The notes under the pieces are model-generated. The model did no database searches. It was not told the origin of the DNA and saw nothing but the letters and a program-made list of their open reading frames with translations. Below, in pieces: positions 54,755 through 64,000 of a stretch of DNA of 64,000 nucleotides; the first letter of the stretch is position 1; each line of letters starts with the position of its first letter. The DNA lies in assembly GCA_039707655.1 (NCBI GenBank), contig CM077676.1:458356379-458420378 (forward strand), given 5' to 3'. The position numbers and the translations under genes are program-made. The stretch is from Elymus sibiricus (taxonomy: Eukaryota; Streptophyta; Magnoliopsida; Poales; Poaceae).

Positions 54755-56398
54755 CAGTGGCGGATCCAAGAATTGAACTTACCCGGGGCGAAATAATGAA
54801 GGTCTAAACTTTTTTTTTACGAATGCAGGTCCGCTCAACCAAAACTCATAAAATTCAAATGCAAAGCTAGATGCACTAATTTTTTTTTAACAAAACTAAT
54901 GGTTCAAAAAGTTCAAAATTAACAAAACTAATTCATAAAATCTCGACCCAATCAGGCTCCTCAAAACGGCCCCATACGTCCGGGTTGACGGGCACCTGAT
55001 ACCCATCCCATATTTGGAGCGGATATGAGGAAGCCCGGATGCGTCCCCCAAGTCGGACTAACATGCGGGACCCATGCGGACACCCATTGTTACCCAACGG
55101 TCCGGTGAGCGTCCTAGGGGCCGGAGCTGCGGGAGGCAGCCAACGACGAGGAGGCAGATCCGTCCGACACTGCCAGCACAGAGGTCATCTACATCTATGC
55201 CGACGGGTAGTAGTAGGCTAGTTTTATCTATGTAGTGCTCCTTCCGTCCCTAGATACATCCATATCTAGACAAATAAATCTAAGACAAGTAATTCGGGAC
55301 GAAGGTAATAGTACACAACTTTTGAGTTGCATGGTGTAGTATGGATTTGAGGTATAAAATTCGAGATATGTGGTTGCACCAGACACAAAATAAGCGGTGA
55401 TCGGTCCTCTCCACACACGTGTCCGAATGCGTCCGCGGACGTACAGAGGGTCGGATTAGCTAGGTCGGACTAGCTAGGTCGGACTCTAGATGCTCTTGGG
55501 ACTACTTACAACCTGGTTGAGTGGTCGTCACCATTTTTCACTTCTAAGGGCATCTCCAATGGCGACCCGCAAATTTCCTCCCGTGCGCTTCCCGTCCGCG
55601 GTGAGGAGGCGTGTTCAGCTGGGCGTGCAGCGGGCGGCGCCCTCGGCCGGCGCGCCGCTTTAATGGCGGAGGCAGTGAGAGGTCGCGGCCGCCCTGAGCC
55701 GTCTTTAATGTGCAGCGGCGCGCTCTACAGCGGCATGAATGTGTGCAGCTGGCGCCAGACGGGAAGCGCGCGGGAGAGGGAGGAGTGAGTTTTGGTGGGC
55801 TAGAGCGGTCAGAATCGAGCGAAGTAGTGGTCCGGACTCCCGCAAAGCTCCCCACGTTTGTCTCCGATTTGCGGGAGAAAACGCGTCCGGACCACTTCGC
55901 GGACCGATACGGGACCACGTTGGATGGCTTCCGCGGTCCGGACTCCCGCAAAGCTCCCCACGTTTGTCTCCGATTTGCGGGAGAAGACGCGTCCGAACCA
56001 CCCCGTGGACCGATACAGGACCGCGTTGGATGGCTTTCGCGGTCCGGACAACGCAGTTCGGACGGATGCGGGAGGTTTAAGGGTCGGTGTTGGAGATGCC
56101 CTAACCGCACCTATGGCTTAGATCACATCAGCGCTGGCGATCTGGACAAATTATGATCGTGGGGCCACTGCCTACTGCTAGGTGTTATGAGGAAATAGCT
56201 AGCTGCACTTGTCCATCTCACGTGGAGCGGTGGAGAAGAGATACACTATTTTAATTTGGACTGCAACTGAGCCACTTAAGTCAAAATGAATTGCTACTGC
56301 TTACTGAGATGGATGATGGATCAGCAGGTATTTGGGGCGTACATTTGAGCTACCCGGGGCGGCCGCCCATACCACCCCCTACGGTGGCGCCGCCCCTG
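54755..56398. mobile_element. hAT-type element, 1644 bp, non-autonomous
   Basis: The ends are cagtggcggatccaag and, inverted, caggggcggcgccacc. The 8-bp target duplication cctctccc is perfect at 54747-54754 and 56399-56406. It has no transposase ORF. It carries a Stowaway-like remnant around 55240-55303 and a complete Harbinger MITE (55548-56101). Confidence 0.92.
55548..56101. mobile_element. PIF/Harbinger MITE, 554 bp, nested in the hAT element
   Basis: It begins gggcatctccaatggcg and ends cggtgttggagatgccc, with taa at 55545-55547 and 56102-56104. Inside, a 106-bp unit beginning ggtccggactcccgc is tandemly repeated (55829, 55935, partial at 56041). The ends match the right end of the larger element at 1-1908. 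Confidence 0.9.
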
Positions 56399-56638
56399 CC
56401 TCTCCCTGTAGGGTATCTGGATATCCGCCACCGCCCGCGACACTAGCAGCAGTAGCAGCGATGCCGCGGCCATGAGAGCCGTGGAGCTCCTCATGACGAG
56501 GCAAGGACGACGGGAAGGTGGGGGGAGTGGATCAGATCTGTGGAAGGTGGGGTTGCAAGTGAGAAAGAGATGCGAGGGGGAGAACGATCGGTGGCGCAAT
56601 GGTGCAATCAAAGCCTTCCACAAATATTCACACGTACC

Positions 56639-57927
56639 TGTCGGAATCGGGGCTCCGGGGACCCTAAGGTTCGAACACTGGGGTGAGCTCGTCCCTACCA
56701 CCTCGTCCCGCACCACAACGGAACCACGGCGAGGCTACGTCGAGAGCGCGCTAGCGGGAGCAGGCCAGAGACACAGCGGTTTACCCAGGTTCGGGCCACC
56801 TTGTGGTGTAAAACCCTACTCCTGCTTGGTTGTGATTGCTCTGGCGCGAGAAAGAGAGTACAAGGTTCGGGGCTCCCGGAATCGGTCTCCAGGTCAGATC
56901 CCCTCTACAGCGGCACCCTGCCCTCCTTTTATATCTGCCTTGGTCCTCTTCCCCCGAAAACATTGGCGGGAAGGGTTGCCACACAACGGCAAGTTTGAAG
57001 GGGGACAGGGGCGCAGTCTATCCTGACAAAAGGTAGTCTTCGCCTGCAAAGCGACCGTCCATGACGCGCCGGTGGGCTCGGGGATGACCTCCGCCCTGCG
57101 CGCCCGCCGTCTTGGTCTTCTTTCACCGATCGGGCAACCTTTAGGGGTTGCTTTGGGAAACGGACTGCTGGCCTTGCTCCCTTAGCACAAAAGGGGAAAA
57201 CCTCTCCATCCGCGCCTGCAGGCACGGCTTCTGCCGCCGTTCGTCGCCGCGCGTGTCACCCACGTGGTGGGCACGAGACCGCGCGACCGAGCCGAACATC
57301 ACTTGTCTTGTGTGCCTTCGGGAGGGTGCCTCGGGAGGCAACCTCAGGAGGCTGCCTCGCGAGAAGGCCTCGCGAGGCTCTTGGTGAAGTTGCGGCTGAG
57401 TCTTTCTTGCCCGCTCCCTGAGGAGGGGTCCTCGGGAGGCTAGAACCTCGCGAGGGGTTTTGCTTGAGGCGCCCGCTGGTGGTCGCCTGTTGGGCCTCCG
57501 CCCGGCGTTGTGCCCTGGGCCGCAGGCAGACGGGTCGGGATACCCTGGGTTCCACGGGCCCGATAGTAGCCCCCGGGCCCGCGGTGCGCACGTCCCGCCT
57601 ATTCAGGGGCGAAATGGCGCGGGCCCTAACCGCCTGCGGGCCGGGCGCGATGCATGGCGCACGATGTGATGGGGGATGTCCCCACTCCTCCCACGACGCC
57701 TCGGTAACTGCCCGCGCTGATATAAAGCCTGCCCGCGCGCGACGCGAGACCATCATTGCCTTCCTTGCGCGCTGCCATCTCCCGCGTGTGTCGAAGGTAG
57801 AGCGGCGGGGAGCACGCCTTCCTCGAGTGTTATAAAGACGCGGGGGGGGGGGGGGGGAGGACTCCCCGCCCATCTTCTCCATCAGCTCCTCTCCCCTACT
57901 CCACGATCCAGGCAGGCCTTCGCGGTG
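56639..57927 (+). mobile_element. LTR-like region of a retrotransposon
   Basis: It starts tgtcggaatcggggctcc and contains 'cggtttacccaggttcgggc' and 'gtgtaaaaccctactcctgc', sequences I know from Triticeae Gypsy LTRs. It has a TATA-like 'gttataaag' at 57829 followed by a long G-run at 57842. Repeated 'cctcgcgagg' palindromes occur at about 57355-57455. No matching second LTR was found in the window, so the right end and family remain open. Confidence 0.55.
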
Positions 57928-58594
57928 ATGGCGAGGGGAAGAGGCCGAGCCCGTGCTTCTGCTGCTGCATCCAGGGTTTCCCCCGGGGCCGAGGCCACTC
58001 TCCGGCGGCTGCCGGCGCCGGTCCCAGAGCCCGTGGAAGGGGCGCCGCCCGCGGGCGTGGAGGGCGCGGAGCCCGCGGCCGAGGTGGACGCGGCGGGGTA
58101 GCCGCCCTACCTCCCCAGGCGGGGAGCCACTCAGCGGAGGCGGCTCATGAGTTCATAGTGAGCATGCATCGCCGGCCCTGCACCTGGCTTCGGCTTCCAG
58201 ACTCCTTCGCGGAGGCAATGGCGGACCGCGCGCCCTTGGGCTTGTGGGTGCAAGCGGATGGCTGCTGCAACGGCCCCTCCTGGGTGGCGACGGAGTTCAC
58301 CCCCTCGGGCTTCATGTTCTTGAAGCAGGGGTGGAAGTCGTTTGCCCTCGCTCGCGGCCTGAAGCGGGGCCACGTTCTCCAGTTCAAGTACGACGGGGCC
58401 GCCACGCTCTTCGTGAAGATCTTCGGGATCTCCAGCAGTCGTCTGGAGTGCTGCACGGAGAGCGAGGACGACAGCTACAGCGGCTCCTCCAGCGAGGACG
58501 ACAGCGACAACGGTGCCGCCTCCTCCGGTGGATGCGGAAGCGACGACAGCCCCCCCCCCCCCGCGTCAAGAGCGAAGATGAAGACTCCGACTAG
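57928..58594 (+). pseudogene. B3-domain ORF carried in the retrotransposon region
   Basis: An ATG at 57928 (MARGRGRARAS) starts an Arg/Gly-rich N-terminus that shifts frame before the stop at 58099. The next frame continues RGRGGRGARGRGG and leads into HEFIVSMHRR and a B3-like DNA-binding fold: WLRLPDSFAEAM, LGLWVQADGCCNG, FTPSGFMFLKQGWKSFA, RGHVLQFKYDG and LFVKIFG, followed by a Ser/Asp-rich acidic tail. A C-run at about 58550-58561 shifts the frame again; in the neighbouring frame the tail ends SEDEDSD with TAG at 58592-58594, probably the original end. Plant B3 domains bind DNA in development and hormone regulators. This copy sits downstream of an LTR-like promoter, so it is most likely transposon cargo, now frameshifted. 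Confidence 0.7.
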
Positions 58595-59749
58595 GCGCGA
58601 GCGGCGTTCGAGGCGGATCTTGGGGGCGAGCTGCGCTCCGCGCATATTCCTTCCTTGCACTGTACTAGATAAATGCAGTCCCGTTGGGACGTGAAAATGA
58701 TGGCTTCCGTATTTAAACTTAATGCTTTTGCGGTTTGGAGTGTATGTTCCCTCCTGAAGTCCTCTCGCGAGGCTTGCCTTTTTTTTCTTGCTAGCCTATG
58801 TGCTCTACGTCGTTAGGACCCCGAGCGGGCCACAGCCATCACTGGTATGTTAGGTCGCGATGCCTGGACAAGGCCAGGAGATGAGGGGCACCGGGAGCTA
58901 GTGAGGGCTCCTGAGGCGCGATGCTCAGGGAGCCCCCATTTGACGTGCAAGCGGCTCGCGCGAAGGAAAAAATGCCAGCACTTAGCGAGATCGCGAAAGG
59001 AGGGAACTCAAGTGATGGTGAGGGCGTCTCGCGAGGTGGTTAGACTTAGCTTTTGTGGAGAGTGGCGTCGGGCGAGCCGCAGCTCACGAGGAGTGCATGC
59101 GGCTCACGAGGCATGCCTCACGAGGCTTGGCCCTCGAAGTTTTCTGCTCGTGAGGTCTTCCGATTAGGCGACCGCCGCAGGCTGGCCTGCGAGACGCCGC
59201 CCGTGAGGCTTCTGAGCGGCTTGCTCCTGAGACAACTGCATGTCAACAAATCTCACAATGGGGGAGCGACGCGCACTCGCTAGCTTGCTCGTGGCCGTTG
59301 CATGAGGAGATAAGGCACCAAGGACCTTGGTGAGGTGACGTGCACGGGAGCAGGCCCGCGAGCCAGAGCTCAGTCACTTGGATTTAGCGGCGCTGTAGGG
59401 ATGGACCCGAGCACGTGCGCCGTGCCTAGCTCCCGCTCATGGAACGGTCAAGAGAGGGGTCGCGAGCGCGCGGCGCTCTCGAGACGGCATCGTACCAAAT
59501 ACACAATTATGTAGGCAACATAAACTTATTAGAGCATAATCAGTAAGATTCATTACACAACCAAAAGGGGGAGAGGTGCGAGGCTGCCGTGTCCGGCACG
59601 GATCAGCTTGAGGTTGGTGCGGCCCGTGGGGCGCCCTCAATTAAACAACCCAAAAATCACCTGGTAGTACTGTGCTGGAGAAGTGCGTGGGTCGCTCAGC
59701 GAGGTTTGCCGCAGAAGCTTGCTCCTTAGGGACCGAGGAGCTCCTAAGG
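58595..59749 (+). mobile_element. Non-coding continuation of the retrotransposon region
   Basis: GC-rich, with scattered 'ctcacgaggc' and 'tcgcgaggc' motifs like those upstream of the B3 ORF, so it probably belongs to the same element. No coding domains seen. It is cut by the LTR at 59750. Confidence 0.45.
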
Positions 59750-62700
59750 TGTGGCGCCCCGCCTGAATACCACTGTAGCCAGACGGTTGCCGCACATACC
59801 AGCCCAGGAAAATCACTCTGGCATGCGCTTTTACAACAAGTATCATGAACACAAGCTTTTCTGTTAATGGATATATCAGTCTTACATGATATATTACAAG
59901 GGTGATGGCAGCGGAAAAGCTCTATCTAAGGCAGCATGGTCTTGGTGCGGCTCCAATCCACAGGGATCTGACTGGGTTACTCTTCTAGCCCGCGAACACT
60001 CCGGCTCCTCACTAAAGGTCGTCGAATCCTTAGGTGAACCTAGCCACATTGAAGGCCGCTGAGTACTTTTGAATGTACTCGCAAGCAAACCAAACTAACA
60101 TATACACCAAGCAATGCAATCCATGGCATTCAAGCATGTACATGATATCTTAACAGTATTAACTATTATATTATGGCAGGATTATCTAGCAAGATTAAAC
60201 ATCTAGCAGCATTAATCATCAGGTTATAGCAGGATTATCTAGCATGATAACTACTGAAGTAAATACAGTATGACGAAGATAAAGCATATCCAGTAAATAA
60301 GCCATACTCCGAATATGTCATGATGCAAACCAATTCCGATCCAAATCCAATCCAAGTCTTGTGGTCATCCGACCCTGTAGCTCACAACCAACACATGGCT
60401 AACATGCATACCCCTGACATTGTCTGATGTCCATGCATCCGTACTGCAAGTCTGACAACCTTACCATTCTCTGGTTCATTATTAACGTCATATGGTTTGT
60501 TCCTCCAGACTCGACACAGACCAAATAGTGGCCTAGTACGAACTGTCCATGACCGAGGACGCCGCTATTCGAATAGATTTACACTCTGCAGAGGTTGCGC
60601 ACTTTACCCACACCATGGAGCTCCTGGCCTCGTACTTTAGTACATGTTCCCATTCGGGTGGACCGGTGCTGCTCCAACAAAACCTTGTCTATTGCCAGGC
60701 ACTCTTATGGCCCCACCGACAATCATACCCTCCCAGGGTCATGTCCTGGGTGGCCCCCGTGTCACCCCGTGACACCTGCCACCGTCGTGGCCAAACAAAA
60801 CTGTCCCAAACGGGGACGTGCGCACATAATCAAACTGGGCTCACAGGATTATCGTCGTCTACCTGATCAGGGCAGCACGCACGCATAACCCTCCCTATTT
60901 GGTGGTACCGACAAGAGGCAAGACAATAGACTAAGTCAGGGCCGTCCCATACCGGCAAATGTGGCTGCACGGATAAGCCCGGACAGGTGACACTATGACT
61001 CGATCCAGCCGACGGAGGAGGTTGTTATCATTAAGTCACATTCTTTATTATTGCAATAACAGTAACAAAGCATGATGCAACAATTATGAAAACATAACCA
61101 CCTATCTCCACATTGTCATCTACGAGTCACTAGTGCGATAATCTGATGAGCATTAGCAGGTAATGTAAATAGCCAATTCAAACTAGCAGGAATTTAATTA
61201 TTTCTAACACATGCATAATCATTAATTAAACACGCAAGAATAACACAGAGCAATGCTTCAGGGCATATATCAGATGGTCGGCTTGCCTGGGGGGTGAAGG
61301 AATACTCCGGGAGAGGTGCGATCACCTCGCGGAAAATTCGCCGGAAAGGATTCTCTCTCGGGGGGCTGATTGAAGGGCAAGGGCAAAATGGTCATTTTCA
61401 CAGTGTGAAAACATTATGAGAATGATACCATCGGAACGGGCTCGACGAACTGAAGACGTGGGCGTTGGATTCACCTGAATCGGAGTTACGAGCGAAAAGT
61501 TGTGGCCGTTCGTTCGATAGGCAGAAAAACAAACAGTGACTGTGCTTTTCTGCTCTTATCTAGTGAACGTACGCAATTTAACTCTTTCACCGCCGGGCTG
61601 AAAACAGAAAGCGCATTTCAGACAATACGATTTCAGAAAGAGAAAACGTATTCTTGCCCGAAGGAGCGCCAGAATACGCCTTAGGAAATGGAAATCGTAC
61701 TTTCGGGAAAATACGTTTCCACTTAAATTGCGGGCCCAGCCGGCTGGGTCGCTTACAGGCGGGCCCCACGCCGGCTCTCTCTCTCCTCGTGGCCTCCTCC
61801 TCCTACCCCGCGACGGGGCAGACCAGAGGCGAGGCCGAGCGCTCGCCGGCGCTCGCTCCGGCGACACAGGCCGCCTCCGATGAAGCTCGAGCCATCGGCG
61901 GGCTCAGGAGGGAACGCCGCCTCCACCCCGGCCGGACGAGGATGCCGAAGAGGGCCGGAGCGACGACGGCTTGGATGGCCATGGGCGGCGGTTCCGGCGG
62001 CGTCCCGGCGACCTGGGGGTTCCCCGAAGAGGGAGAGTAGTTGGGAGGGCTCGTCGGAGTTCAGGGGTTCGGCTGGTGGCAAAAGAAGGGAGGGAGGGGC
62101 CTTGGCTTGCTCAAATTTGAGCAGAGACCATCGGCGGTCATGGCGGCGATGTGAAGAAATCGGGCACTGGAGCGTGCACCTGCGGGCAGGGGAGAGAGCT
62201 AGGAGGGGGAGGAGGTTGATGGGGTGCGGTGGATGCTCGGGGAGGGCGCGGAGGTGGGCTTAAATAGCCGCGGGGAGGGGCTAGCCGACGACGACCGAAG
62301 CTGCTCGATGCTTGGTGCCGTGGCGACGTGGTTGGCGGGTTCCCGGTGTCGGGGAGCGGCCGACCTGACGAGCATTCAATGCAAAGCGATTGCTCGGGGA
62401 GGAAGAGGACAGGGGAGAGGAAGACGACGGTGGATCACGGGGAGGACAGTGCCATGGCGGCGGCTGCCGTGGCGTGAGGAGGAAGAATCCGGAGGGGAGA
62501 AGGGCCTAGAGAGGGGCAGGTGGAAGCCGCGGAGCCGTTTGACACGCTCGGACAAGCCGAGGCTGCTCGAGCTGTCCTGCCCGACGCGACAACCGCGTGG
62601 TGCACTGATTTGACCTGTCACTCACGCGGTCACCACGCGGACCACGTGCTCTGGCCTGCTTCTACCTGTCACACCTTGTCAAACACGGTAGGCATTGATC

Positions 62701-63940
62701 ATATAGATGAGATATGACATTGGATGGACCAGGATGGCTCTAGAGAAGTCGAGCTGATCCAAAACAGTTTATGGATAGAAACTTGGGGACCAAGCTGAGG
62801 TGAAATGACTTAGCAAGTGAGATTGAAATGTTGTCAAAATAAGATGGGGTAGGAAGGAGCATATGCTGGAAAAATTTCAAGTCATTTGGACCAAGTTTGA
62901 TCATAGTTCCTTCACAACTGTCAAATTGGTCCAGAAACTAGACTTGGAAGCTGTGCTCATTTGGCTTGATGAAATGAACTGAATTCTGGTGTAGGGATTT
63001 TATTTGGAGGTATGGAGGCCTTGGTAAAATTTCAGCTCATTTGGATATACCAAAATGGTACTTCCTTCACAGAGCTTGAATCTGGACAGAAACTAGATGG
63101 AATTTTTGGGAGAAATTGGCTAGATAGAATGATGTGAATTTTTGCATACTCACATCATATATGGAATTTGAGGTCCTGGATTAATTTCAAGATTTTTGAA
63201 GCAATATAAAATATAGTTGCTTCACAACCTCAAAATAAATCTAGAAACAAGAATTGGAAGATGTGCTCAAAAATTGAACTATGGAGCTTGGTATCTTGAT
63301 GGAAATGGTGAATATATGGATAGGAGAAGCTCCACAAATTATTTGGGATTTTTCCTGGTTACCAAAATGGTAGTTCCTTTGGAAAGTGCCCAAATTGCGA
63401 TATTGGCTTTAAATAGGAAAAATGCAATTTTCCTTATTTAATTATGGCCAATATTTTTATGAGAGCTCAACATGATCACAAAGAATATCTCCACAAGTTT
63501 TCATAAACTTTGGAGATGGATAGATATTTTCCTGGATTTAATTCCTTTAAACAGCAGAAAAAAGGAATTAATTTTAAATGAAAATATTGCAAATGACTTG
63601 GCAATATTTTTGCATATCTAGGGTTGTTAGATGTGGGATGATCACTGGGAAAAGTTTGGGAGGCAATAGATCAAAGGAGGTTGGGGTTTCTTTGTAACGG
63701 AAGGAATTAGGGTTTTCCTTCCGGTAGACCGGAGAGTAGGGTTTCGGTGGCAAAGTCTTGAGAAAATATCTTGGGTGGCCAGGTTGGACTAGGGTGAATC
63801 TCTGGTTGGATAGGGAAGGCAAGACTAAATGACCATCTTCATATACCCAAGAGCGATAGAAAAACCAATAACACCGAAAAAAGACGGGAGTCAAATCCCG
63901 CGAAGGAAAAAAAACAAGGAGTGAAAACCAGGGTGTCACA
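59750..63940 (-). mobile_element. 3' LTR (4.2 kb) of a minus-strand Gypsy retrotransposon
   Basis: On the plus strand it starts tgtggcgccccgcc and ends gggtgtcaca, so the minus-strand LTR reads TGTGACACCC...GGGGCGCCACA. On its right lies a minus-strand polypurine tract (aagggggg, 63947-63954) and the end of the polyprotein, which identifies it as the 3' LTR of an element extending beyond the window. A TATA-like minus-strand 'ctatttaa' lies at 62260-62267. The preceding 5 bases are taagg; the partner duplication would be outside the window. Confidence 0.8.
62260..62267 (-). promoter_or_regulatory. TATA-like box in the Gypsy LTR
   Basis: Minus-strand 'ctatttaa' in a GC-rich surrounding, in a position suitable for an LTR promoter. 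Confidence 0.4.
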
Positions 63941-63952
63941 AACGTACCCCCC

Positions 63953-64000
63953 TTAAGAAAATCTCGTCCTCGAGATTTCCTGGCTTACCTCCCGGCTAAG
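63953..64000 (-). CDS. Gypsy polyprotein, last 15 codons (partial)
   Basis: The minus strand reads LSREVSQEISRTRFS and stops at 63953-63955, twelve bases before the LTR. The ending SRTRFS and the polypurine tract just after it are typical for Triticeae Gypsy polyproteins. The rest is outside the window. Confidence 0.6.
   Translation of the reverse strand, partial: LSREVSQEISRTRFS

Larger units (their letters stand above)
54405..56494 (-). pseudogene. I29 (cathepsin propeptide) only protein, split by a hAT element
   Basis: The minus-strand ATG at 56494 opens a signal peptide (MRSSTALMAAASLLLLLVS), which is interrupted at 56407/56399. The frame resumes beyond the element at 54754 with the I29 domain (FVEWKAKYGRNYNS, then an ERFNIN-like RRYAIFKDNLRNIDQHN and LNNFSDHTHGEEF) and ends at 54405. 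Leaving out the element and one target copy gives 88 + 350 = 438 nt, exactly 146 codons, so nothing else is broken. There is no peptidase domain; the C-terminus is a hydrophobic segment (IAYMLFGCTFIVVLACC). Free I29 proteins can inhibit papain-like cysteine proteases, so an inhibitor role is plausible. With the insertion the reading frame is destroyed in this copy. Confidence 0.85.

Noticed and set aside
55544..56156. Overlapping frames on both strands in the Harbinger MITE
   Set aside because: They run through a 106-bp tandem repeat in a non-coding MITE and lack any domain.
61654..62613. GC-rich frames of about 130 codons inside the 4.2-kb LTR
   Set aside because: They lie in the leader-like, GC-rich part of an LTR on either strand and show no domain.

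Overview
This window looks like a stretch of a large, transposon-rich grass genome, most likely Triticeae (wheat, Aegilops or barley type). The evidence is GC-rich plant genes with GT-AG introns scattered among nested transposable elements typical of that tribe: Stowaway MITEs with TA duplications, an Au-type SINE, a CACTA element with 'tttagtcccggtt' subterminal repeats, long LTRs with 5-bp duplications, LINEs, and PIF/Harbinger and hAT elements. The species cannot be fixed from the sequence alone.

I rebuilt five gene models from splice sites and reading frame: (1) a two-exon BAHD hydroxycinnamoyl-type acyltransferase, 5518-9299 (+); (2) a four-exon GPI-anchored-type A1 aspartic protease, 27515-29451 (-); (3) a two-exon, divergent 12-oxophytodienoate-reductase/Old Yellow Enzyme protein, 33411-34533 (+); (4) a four-exon PP2C phosphatase of the plant clade-D type, 40912-44814 (+); (5) a five-exon GDSL esterase/lipase-like protein with Asp at the usual nucleophile Ser, 50137-51687 (-). 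A sixth, small gene encodes only a cathepsin-propeptide (I29) domain (54405-56494, -) and is split by a hAT element.

Layout: 1-1908 is the right part of a PIF/Harbinger-like element with a broken Myb/NAM-associated ORF. 1.9-5.4 kb holds two copies of the BAHD 5' flank with an AP2-carrying TIR element between them. 5.5-9.3 kb is the BAHD gene. 9.8-13.2 kb is a CACTA element with a 337-bp tandem array. 13.9-24.2 kb is a nest: solo LTR, then a LINE split by a second solo LTR, itself split by a third. 24-27 kb is AT-rich debris. 27-31.4 kb is the protease gene with a broken copy of its upstream flank. 33-34.5 kb is the OPR-like gene. 39-49 kb is the PP2C gene followed by several fossil copies of its 3' end. 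50-52 kb is the GDSL gene. 54-56.6 kb is the disrupted I29 gene. 56.6-59.7 kb is an LTR-like region with a B3-domain ORF. 59.75-64 kb is the 3' LTR of a minus-strand Gypsy element that leaves the window.

The genes do not form one pathway. Two themes recur. Broken copies of the gene flanks sit beside the BAHD, protease and PP2C genes. Three plant-type DNA-binding or DNA-binding-like ORFs (Myb/NAM-associated, AP2/ERF, B3) ride inside transposable elements. All homology statements are from recognition by eye; no database search was run.
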